DNA of 13,500 nt, taken from Bacteroidota bacterium (lineage in GTDB: Bacteria; Bacteroidota; Bacteroidia; Chitinophagales; Chitinophagaceae). Location: the NCBI GenBank assembly GCA_023430465.1, contig JAEZAM010000017.1:1-13500 (forward strand), read 5' to 3'. This document shows positions 7,365 to 13,500 of the stretch, one piece after another (the first letter of the stretch is position 1; every line of letters begins with the position of its first letter). Both the position numbers and the translations under genes were made by a program. The notes under the pieces were generated by a model that searched no databases, had not been told where the DNA came from, and worked only from the letters and a program-made list of their open reading frames with translations.

Positions 7365-10300
7365 ATGAGAAAAATCGCTTCACTGCTGGCGATGTTACTG
7401 CTATTCAATGCATTGGCATTCGCGCAAAACCGGACGGTATCCGGTAGAGTGACTGACGAACAGGGAAACCCCATCCCGTTTGCCAGTGTTACAATTAAAG
7501 GTACAAACCAGGGGGCCATCGCTGACCCCAATGGTAATTTCACCATCAAGACCAAAACAGGAGATGTACTGGTAATTTCGAGCCAGGGTTTTGATCTCAA
7601 AGAAGCAACTGTCGGCGCAAGCGACAATCTTGCTGTTTCAATGACCCGCGGAGCGGACAGCCTGCAAGAGGTGATCGTTTCAAGTGGTTATAACACCAAG
7701 AAAACGCAGCGAAGCCTCACTTCCAATGCGCAGGTGGTAGCTGCTGAACAACTGAACACCATCCGTCAGTCTAACCTGAACAATGCGATCGCCGGTAAAG
7801 TAGCTGGTGTGCAGGTTCGTAGCCAATCGGTGGCAGCACTCGGACGTGATGCAAACATCCGTCTCCGTGGTGATGGTACACTGACTGGTCAGGGTATTCT
7901 TTACATCGTGGATGGTACGCCTACAAACTCTGTAGATATCAACCCTGACGATATCGAAGATCTGACGGTGTTGAACGGCCCGACTGGTGCGGCGATCTAC
8001 GGTCCACAGGCTGCTGATGGTGCGATCGTGATCAACACCAAGCGTGCAAAAAGAGGCCAGAAAGGTATCGGTGTTGAAATCAACAGCGGTTTCCAGGCTG
8101 ACAAGATCTACATCACACCGAACTACCAAAACTCTTATGCTGGTGGTAGTTCTTCAGATTTCCGCCAATTCACCTGGAATCCTGATATGCCTGCCGAATG
8201 GCAATCACTGGATGGTAAATATTATCACGATTATTCTGACGATGCTTCGTGGGGACCAAGAATGGCTGGCCAGGAATACATTCCCTGGTATGCCTGGTAT
8301 CCTGGCACCCAATATACTGGTAAGACTGCAAGACTGGTTCCACAAAAAAACAATGCGAAGGATTTTTACAATACAGGTCTGACTGCGAATAACAACATCA
8401 ACTTTACAAAAGCTGGTGATGGTTATAATATGCGTGTTTCTTACACTAACCTTGACATTCAGGGTTTGATCCCCAATAGCTGGCTGAGAAGAAATACGCT
8501 GGCCGCTAACGGTAACTTCGATCTTGGATCGAGATTCACCCTGGGTACTAACATCAACTATGTAACGCAGAACCAAAATGCGGAAAATAATGATGCGTAC
8601 TCAAACCAATCCTCGGGTAGTTTCAATCAGTGGTTCCACAGGGATCTGGATATGAAGATCATGAGAGACTTGAAAGATCTCCGCTCACCTGATGGTTCAC
8701 TCGCAAGTTGGAACAAGGCTAATCCGCCGAGTAGCGGTGGTCCAAGCCCGGAATTTTACAAAGGTAACTACTGGTACAACTTCTTCAGCTATTTCGATAA
8801 TGTAGAGAACCTGTTCCGTCGTGATCGTTTGTATGGGGATGTAAATCTGACTTACAAACTGAACAACGACATAAAGATCCGTGGTGCTTACCGCAAGAAC
8901 TTCGTAACTACCTGGTCTGAGAACAAGACCTATTATATCCTTGAAAGAAGTGCTAACCAAACGGGTACTAAAGCAGGATACAATACAAACGAAACATTCT
9001 TCAAGGATGATCGTTTTGAACTGGTTGGTACCTTCACCAAGAAGATATCTGATTTTGCTATCGACTTTATGGCAGGTGGTGAAATCGTGCAGATCCAGAC
9101 AAAGAATATCGCGGCCGGCACACGTGACGGTCTGTATATCCCGGATTTCTTCACACTGGCCAACTCTATTTCACCCATCACTTACAGCAACAACCGTACA
9201 GAGGAAAAACGCCGTGCGCTTTTCACCCGCGGTAGCCTTGGCTGGAAGAATATGCTCTTCGGTGAATTCACCCTTCGTAACGACTGGTATTCTACATTGC
9301 CAGTTGCGGACAACGCCATCTTCGTAAAGTCATTCGGTGCGAGCTTTGTGTTCAGTGACCTCGTAAAAGAGGCAACTCCATGGCTCAGCTATGGTAAGAT
9401 CCGTGCAAGCTGGGGTGAAGTACCTCAGGCGATCGGACCTTATGGTGTAGCGTTGGGCTATGGGGTAAATACAGACACCTGGAATGGTAACTTCCTGATG
9501 GGAACACCAAACCAAATCGTTAATCCATCAATCAAGGGTGCGGTACAGGCTACAAAAGAGATCGGTATTGATCTGCGTTTCCTGAAAAGCCGTGTTGGTA
9601 TCAGCGCAACATATTATGATGCGGTTACCAAGAATTCACCGATCGGCGTGTCTATCAACGGAGCTTCTGGATTTACCTCACAATTGGTTAATGCTGGTAA
9701 GATCACCCGCAAGGGTCTGGAGCTTCAGGCATTTGCCCGTCCAGTAAGCAACAAGGACTGGTCTTGGGATATCAATGCAACCTATGCTACCATCCTTGAC
9801 AACAAGGTAGTAGAACTGGCTCCGGGTATCAACCAGATCACCCTTTCTGCCGGTGCAGGATTCAGTGGTATCACTCCTCCTTCAACTGTTCACCAGGTTG
9901 GTCAGAAATGGGGTATGCTCGTAGGTGGCGGTAAAACATACATCGATGGCCAGGTAGTACTTGATCCTGTGACCGGAGAATATGTAAAAACAGAGAACGT
10001 GAAATTCGGTAGCGTACTGCCTAAATATACTGGTGGTGTGCAGAACACGGTTTCTTACAAGAACTTCATCCTGAACTTCAACATTGACTATCAGTGGGGT
10101 GGTAAATTCTTCTCCCTCTCTGACATGTGGGGATCTTACTCAGGTCTGACTGCACGTACAGCGGTGTTGAATGACAAAGGAAACCCAATCCGTGACGCGG
10201 TTGCTGATGGCGGTGGTGTACACGTAGTGGGTGTTGACGTAAACAAGAACAAGGTTGACATGTATATCGAAGCACAAGACTACTTCCACCAGGTGGGCGG

Positions 10301-10568
10301 TAACAACGTATTCGATGAATATGTGTATGACCTGACTTTTGTTAAACTGCGTGAGGTTAGCCTTGGTTACAGACTGCCTGTGTCATCCTGGAGCTTTACC
10401 AGCAAATGGCTGCAAAATGCTTCTGTGTCACTCGTTGCGCGGAACCCATGGTTGATCTATGCCAAAACCAAAGATTTCGATCCTGCTGAAATCAGCTCTG
10501 TTTATGGTGAGAATGGTCAGTTCCCCGGAACAAGATCACTCGGTATTAACCTCAAACTTGGATTCTAA
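7365..10568 (+). CDS. SusC/RagA-family TonB-linked outer-membrane transporter
   Basis: A 1067-residue TonB-dependent transporter that, with its SusD-like partner, imports an oligomeric nutrient (often glycan, sometimes peptide) across the outer membrane. Seen: signal peptide (1-20, ending AFAQ), an N-terminal carboxypeptidase-regulatory-like domain (about 24-95, GRVTDEQGNPIPFASV), a TonB-box-like EVIVSSGY (102-109), a plug domain (about 113-228) with RLRGDGT (166-172), YIVDGTP (180-186) and AAIYGPQAADGAIVI (209-223), then the 22-strand-type barrel ending in a C-terminal Phe (INLKLGF). Length is normal. The plug carries GPQAADG where many SusC proteins have GSRAANG. Codon use is strongly biased to GGT, CGT and AAC, suggesting high expression. 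The susD-like start follows by 24 nt. The substrate cannot be told from the sequence. Confidence 0.95.
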   Translation: MRKIASLLAMLLLFNALAFAQNRTVSGRVTDEQGNPIPFASVTIKGTNQGAIADPNGNFTIKTKTGDVLVISSQGFDLKEATVGASDNLAVSMTRGADSLQEVIVSSGYNTKKTQRSLTSNAQVVAAEQLNTIRQSNLNNAIAGKVAGVQVRSQSVAALGRDANIRLRGDGTLTGQGILYIVDGTPTNSVDINPDDIEDLTVLNGPTGAAIYGPQAADGAIVINTKRAKRGQKGIGVEINSGFQADKIYITPNYQNSYAGGSSSDFRQFTWNPDMPAEWQSLDGKYYHDYSDDASWGPRMAGQEYIPWYAWYPGTQYTGKTARLVPQKNNAKDFYNTGLTANNNINFTKAGDGYNMRVSYTNLDIQGLIPNSWLRRNTLAANGNFDLGSRFTLGTNINYVTQNQNAENNDAYSNQSSGSFNQWFHRDLDMKIMRDLKDLRSPDGSLASWNKANPPSSGGPSPEFYKGNYWYNFFSYFDNVENLFRRDRLYGDVNLTYKLNNDIKIRGAYRKNFVTTWSENKTYYILERSANQTGTKAGYNTNETFFKDDRFELVGTFTKKISDFAIDFMAGGEIVQIQTKNIAAGTRDGLYIPDFFTLANSISPITYSNNRTEEKRRALFTRGSLGWKNMLFGEFTLRNDWYSTLPVADNAIFVKSFGASFVFSDLVKEATPWLSYGKIRASWGEVPQAIGPYGVALGYGVNTDTWNGNFLMGTPNQIVNPSIKGAVQATKEIGIDLRFLKSRVGISATYYDAVTKNSPIGVSINGASGFTSQLVNAGKITRKGLELQAFARPVSNKDWSWDINATYATILDNKVVELAPGINQITLSAGAGFSGITPPSTVHQVGQKWGMLVGGGKTYIDGQVVLDPVTGEYVKTENVKFGSVLPKYTGGVQNTVSYKNFILNFNIDYQWGGKFFSLSDMWGSYSGLTARTAVLNDKGNPIRDAVADGGGVHVVGVDVNKNKVDMYIEAQDYFHQVGGNNVFDEYVYDLTFVKLREVSLGYRLPVSSWSFTSKWLQNASVSLVARNPWLIYAKTKDFDPAEISSVYGENGQFPGTRSLGINLKLGF

Positions 10569-10592
10569 TCCTTCACTAGAAAAAATCTGAAT

Positions 10593-12020
10593 ATGAAATT
10601 GAATAAAATATTGTTGGGTCTTTCGGTCGCTTCGCTGTTCGCCCTCACGAGCTGTGATAAATTCGGTGACACGAACATCAACCCCAACGTAACGGAAACA
10701 CCTTCTACGGGTGCCCTCCTGACGAACGTACAGGCAGGACTCGGAGGGTTTGCCGCCCAGACAAGAGGTGGTCTCTATGCTCAGCAGGTATCAGAAACGC
10801 AGTATACCGAAACGTCGTTGTATTCCCTACCGCGTCTTGACTTCGATGGTATCTATGCAGCTTCACTTTATGATCTGCAGAACATCATCGACGTAAATAC
10901 CAATGACGCAACTAAAGGAACGGCACTGAAATTCGGTTCTAACGCCAACCAGATCGCTGTTGCCCGCATCCTGAAGGCGTACACGTACTGGACAATCACC
11001 GACCGTTGGGGTGATGTGCCTTATTTCGATGCACTGAAAGGTGCAGAAAATCTGTCTCCTGCATATACTCCGCAAGAGCAGATATATAAGGATCTGGTTA
11101 AAGAGCTTACTGAAGCAGTTGCCCAGTTTGATGATGGACCTGGCCCCACCGGAGATATCATTTATGCGGGCAGTACAGCAAAATGGAAAAAAGCCGCCAA
11201 TTCACTGCGGATGCTGATCGCACTCCGCACGAGCAAGGTTTATCCTAACCCGGGTGGCTGGGCAGCAACTGAGTTTGCTGCAGCTTTCAATGATGGTGCA
11301 GGTTTCATCAACTCAAATGCAGATAATCTGGCTGTACGATATCCAGGCGGTGCATTTAAGAACCCATGGTTTGCCACTTATGATGGACGTACCGACTATG
11401 CAGAATCAGAATTGATGACAGATATTCTGTCTGACTTGAATGATCCGCGCATCGCCGCTTATGGTAGCTCTACAGTAGGGTTTCCATATGGTCTGCCCCG
11501 ATCGCAAGCTGAGGCATTTGGTACAGCAAATACTAACTATGCACGTGTACTCGCTCCTGCGTTGCGCGCACAGAATTCGCCTACCGTGGTGATTGCTTAT
11601 GCACACGTTGCCCTGGCAATTGCTGAGGCGGCCCAACGAGGTTGGATAGCAGAAACGCCAGCTACTTGGTATTCCGCAGGTATCCAGGCTTCATGGGCCC
11701 AATGGGGTGTTGCAGGCGACATTGCCGCATACACTTCTAACCCAGATGTAAGCCTCGCGACAAATGCGCTGCAGAAAATTCAACTTCAGCAATACCTGGC
11801 TTACTTCTCAGATGGTATCCAGGCCTGGGCAAACTGGAGAAGAACCGGAGTGCCGACGCTAACTGTTCCTGCAGATGCCTCCAACGGAAGCCGTGGTATT
11901 CCCCGTCGCTATACCTATGGACAGCGGGAGTATGACCTGAACCTGGCAAATGTAACAGCTGCCGGTGCTCAGTACAACAACGACGCGGAGAACGGTCGTG
12001 TATGGTGGGATGTTCAATAA
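10593..12020 (+). CDS. SusD/RagB-like nutrient-binding lipoprotein (SusD-like_2 type)
   Basis: A 475-residue surface lipoprotein predicted to form the lid on the SusC barrel and capture substrate. Seen: lipoprotein signal with lipobox ALTSC (acylated Cys21) followed by DKFGD, the DTNINPN segment (26-32) typical of the SusD-like_2 group, an alpha-helical TPR-like core with ARILKAYTYW and TDRWGDVPY (136-144), further helices, and the C-terminal RGIPRRYTYGQREYDLN and VWWD motifs. Length is normal for the group and no frame damage is seen. It lies 24 nt downstream of susC with no terminator between, so the two are co-transcribed. Many SusD-like_2 systems have unknown substrates, and that applies here. 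Confidence 0.93.
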   Translation: MKLNKILLGLSVASLFALTSCDKFGDTNINPNVTETPSTGALLTNVQAGLGGFAAQTRGGLYAQQVSETQYTETSLYSLPRLDFDGIYAASLYDLQNIIDVNTNDATKGTALKFGSNANQIAVARILKAYTYWTITDRWGDVPYFDALKGAENLSPAYTPQEQIYKDLVKELTEAVAQFDDGPGPTGDIIYAGSTAKWKKAANSLRMLIALRTSKVYPNPGGWAATEFAAAFNDGAGFINSNADNLAVRYPGGAFKNPWFATYDGRTDYAESELMTDILSDLNDPRIAAYGSSTVGFPYGLPRSQAEAFGTANTNYARVLAPALRAQNSPTVVIAYAHVALAIAEAAQRGWIAETPATWYSAGIQASWAQWGVAGDIAAYTSNPDVSLATNALQKIQLQQYLAYFSDGIQAWANWRRTGVPTLTVPADASNGSRGIPRRYTYGQREYDLNLANVTAAGAQYNNDAENGRVWWDVQ

Positions 12021-12029
12021 ATGATTTTA

Positions 12030-12049
12030 GGAGCAGGTTCGCCTGCTCC
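12030..12049 (+). other. Intra-operon hairpin with UUCG loop between the susD-like and third gene
   Basis: GGAGCAGG (12030-12037) and CCTGCTCC (12042-12049) form a perfect 8-bp, GC-rich stem closed by a TTCG tetraloop, starting 9 nt after the susD-like stop codon. It is followed by ATTAATAAT rather than a T-run, so it is not a typical full terminator. A role in partial termination or in protecting the upstream susCD mRNA, lowering expression of the third gene, is inference. Confidence 0.65.
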
Positions 12050-12075
12050 ATTAATAATACTTGAAATTTACATTT

Positions 12076-13002
12076 ATGAAATTTGCAAATCTTTCAACTA
12101 AGGCAATGCTTTTCCTTGGTCTCACCTCTCTAGCAATTGGCTGCAAGAAGGTAGAGATACCAAAAGCAATGGGTGATGCCGGTCAGACAATTGTGAAGCT
12201 TATGACTGACGACGGCGAGTTCCGGATGAGAGCTATCGATCTCGTAAGTACTCCACAGGTAATCCATGTACTAGACATCCGTCGGAACGTTCCAAACGGT
12301 ACGGAACTGAACAAAACAATGACTGTAGTAATTGAAGAGGATGCTACACTGGTAGATGATTATAACGATGTGCATGGTACTACATACGAAACTCTTGCGC
12401 CAAACGTCTACACGATTGATGCCGCAAACCCGAAATCGGGAAACGACTGGACTGTAACTATGGGTCCTGGTGAGTTCGCAAAGCCAATGATCATCACGGT
12501 TCCAAATGCACTAAATATCGATCTGACCAAAACATATGCTTTTGGTTTCCGGATTAAAAGTGTAGATCAGAACGGTAAAATTTCTGCCGAATATCAGACG
12601 GCTGTCGTTGAGATTGGGGTTAAAAATGACTGGGATGGTATCTATACTGTAACGGGTGAAGCATGGCGTAATGATCCTGCAAGCAACTTGCAAGGACCGT
12701 GGGGTCCTGTGGATCGTATCTTCGCTACCGCTGGTCCCACGACTCTGCAATGGGAAGGCAGCGTGCCCTGGGCTAATGGTTCGGGCTCTGCACTACCTGC
12801 TGGATATGAGCCTACCATCACGCTCAACCCGGCAACAAATACACTTACTCTGTCAAGCCCGGGTAATTTCATCACCCTTGATCCAACTTACAATAACAGG
12901 TACGATCCGGCAACACGTACGTTCCATTTCCGCTTCTATTGGGGAGCTGGCCCGGGAAGTCGTCTGCAAACTATCGCCGCGAAATACAAAGGACCAAGAT
13001 AA
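12076..13002 (+). CDS. DUF1735-type (BT_3987-like N-terminal) surface lipoprotein
   Basis: A 308-residue lipoprotein, third gene of the uptake operon. Seen: lipoprotein signal with LAIGC (Cys23) followed by KK, a DUF1735-like beta domain (about 35-185) with the characteristic VIEEDATLVDDYN, HGTTYETLAPNVYTID and a TYAFGFRI strand, then a second beta-rich domain (about 187-308) starting WDGIYTVTG and ending KYKGPR. Such proteins commonly sit next to SusCD and are thought to bind ligand at the cell surface, in the manner of SusE/SusF; this role is inference. The ATG at 12076 is preferred over a TTG at 12061 because it begins a compact lipoprotein signal. No catalytic motif is visible. A strong terminator follows the stop, ending the operon. 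Confidence 0.82.
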   Translation: MKFANLSTKAMLFLGLTSLAIGCKKVEIPKAMGDAGQTIVKLMTDDGEFRMRAIDLVSTPQVIHVLDIRRNVPNGTELNKTMTVVIEEDATLVDDYNDVHGTTYETLAPNVYTIDAANPKSGNDWTVTMGPGEFAKPMIITVPNALNIDLTKTYAFGFRIKSVDQNGKISAEYQTAVVEIGVKNDWDGIYTVTGEAWRNDPASNLQGPWGPVDRIFATAGPTTLQWEGSVPWANGSGSALPAGYEPTITLNPATNTLTLSSPGNFITLDPTYNNRYDPATRTFHFRFYWGAGPGSRLQTIAAKYKGPR

Positions 13003-13024
13003 TTTTTGCCTCATAGCTCTTTTT

Positions 13025-13061
13025 CAATCGGGTTGCCACACGGCAACCCGATTGTTTTTTT
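13025..13061 (+). terminator. Strong intrinsic terminator of the SusCD operon
   Basis: A perfect 13-bp stem, CAATCGGGTTGCC (13025-13037) with GGCAACCCGATTG (13042-13054), encloses an ACAC loop and is followed immediately by seven T residues (13055-13061). It begins 23 nt after the stop codon of the lipoprotein gene. The T-run is on the plus strand only, so it works in one direction. Confidence 0.95.
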
Positions 13062-13091
13062 GTTCATACTTTTACCATTCAAACAACGATT

Positions 13092-13406
13092 ATGACGGAC
13101 CAGGCCAATCAACCTCCACAGCTTAATATCGAGATCTCCGAAGAAATCGCAGAAGGCAGCTATGCCAACCTCGCGATCATCACACATTCCCATGCCGAGT
13201 TTGTGGTTGATTTCGTCAACGTCATGCCCGGCACTCCGAAGAGCAAAGTGAAGTCCAGGATCATTCTTACTCCGCAGCATGCAAAGCGTCTCATGAAGGC
13301 AATGATCGATAACATCTCCAAATACGAGGCCGTCAACGGCCCGATCAAAGACCTCGAAGAAGTTCAGCTCCCGATGAATTTCGGCGGCCCGACGGCGCAG
13401 GCGTGA
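13092..13406 (+). CDS. DUF3467 family protein, function unknown
   Basis: A 104-residue small cytoplasmic protein with no signal peptide. Its sequence fits the DUF3467 family, highly conserved in Bacteroidota: EISEEIAEGSYANLAII near the N-terminus, HAEFVVDFVNVMPG, SRIILTPQHAKRLM in the middle, and the C-terminal MNFGGPTAQA that is nearly invariant among relatives known to me. The mixed pattern suggests a small two-layer fold; no catalytic residues can be proposed. The ATG at 13092 comes 30 nt after the operon terminator, so the gene should have its own promoter. A TACTTTTA at 13067-13074 resembles the Bacteroidota -7 element, but no well-spaced -33 box is visible. A tandem repeat begins 4 nt after its stop codon. 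Confidence 0.9.
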   Translation: MTDQANQPPQLNIEISEEIAEGSYANLAIITHSHAEFVVDFVNVMPGTPKSKVKSRIILTPQHAKRLMKAMIDNISKYEAVNGPIKDLEEVQLPMNFGGPTAQA

Positions 13407-13410
13407 GGCG

Positions 13411-13500
13411 GATGCTGAGATGCTGGAGGCTGGATGCTGAGATGCTGGATGGCTGGATGCTGGATGCTGATGCTGGATGGATTGATGCTGGATGGATTGA
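13411..13500 (+). repeat. Degenerate short tandem repeat built on GATGCTG, running off the right edge
   Basis: GATGCTG occurs eight times between 13411 and 13490, joined by short variable pieces (A, GA, GGCTG, GATGGATT). Near the end the array becomes regular: a 15-bp unit, GATGCTGGATGGATT, is present in two perfect tandem copies (13469-13483 and 13484-13498) and a third begins at 13499. The array starts 4 nt after the DUF3467 stop and continues beyond the window, so its full length is unknown. It is probably non-coding. Confidence 0.9.

Noticed and set aside
7680..8129. A 149-codon open frame on the minus strand.
   Set aside because: It is antisense to the SusC plug domain, which is clearly coding on the plus strand.
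12656..13126. A 156-codon plus-strand frame spanning the end of the lipoprotein gene and the terminator.
   Set aside because: It would translate through the intrinsic terminator and into the start of DUF3467, and has no family resemblance.
13411..13500. CRISPR array.
   Set aside because: Units are 7-15 bp with no unique spacers of constant length; this is a simple tandem repeat.

Overview
The window looks like chromosomal DNA of a member of the Bacteroidota, most likely family Chitinophagaceae or a close relative. The evidence is a SusC/SusD pair, a DUF1735-type lipoprotein, a TPR/PD40/OmpA protein of PorE-like architecture, a DUF3467 protein, helix-hairpin-helix barrel proteins, and start sites with weak or no Shine-Dalgarno sequences. 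Base composition is moderate, near half G+C by eye. The family-level placement is inference.

Left block (about 1-3959, minus strand). Read in transcription order it contains folD (folate one-carbon metabolism), queE (7-deazaguanine/queuosine synthesis) 1 nt behind it, a PorE-like periplasmic/outer-membrane protein with TPR, PD40 propeller, carboxypeptidase-regulatory-like and OmpA domains, and the N-terminal part of dprA, which is cut by the left edge. All four point the same way with short gaps and may be one transcription unit.

Middle block (4036-6875, plus strand). It diverges from folD. Two genes overlap by 4 nt (ATGA): a PorV/FadL-like predicted outer-membrane barrel, and a large predicted barrel with an N-terminal ComEA-like helix-hairpin-helix domain. 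Coupling and shared predicted location suggest the products work together; their function is unknown.

Gap (6876-7364). These 489 bases hold no convincing gene. There is a long imperfect inverted repeat at 6934-6980 and a reading frame broken by one stop, which could be decayed coding DNA or chance. The rest is probably the leader of the next operon.

Right block (7365-13061, plus strand). A nutrient-uptake operon contains a SusC TonB-dependent transporter, a SusD-like lipoprotein (SusD-like_2 type) and a DUF1735-type surface lipoprotein. A small UUCG-loop hairpin lies between the second and third genes, and a strong intrinsic terminator closes the unit. No degradative enzyme and no regulator is encoded here, so the substrate cannot be read from the context. 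A separate small gene, DUF3467, follows, and the window ends inside a degenerate GATGCTG-type tandem repeat.

Most of the window is ordinary Bacteroidota chromosome. I do not see a clearly new defence or mobile system. The least explained parts are the coupled barrel/HhH-barrel pair, the structured gap before susC, and the right-edge repeat.
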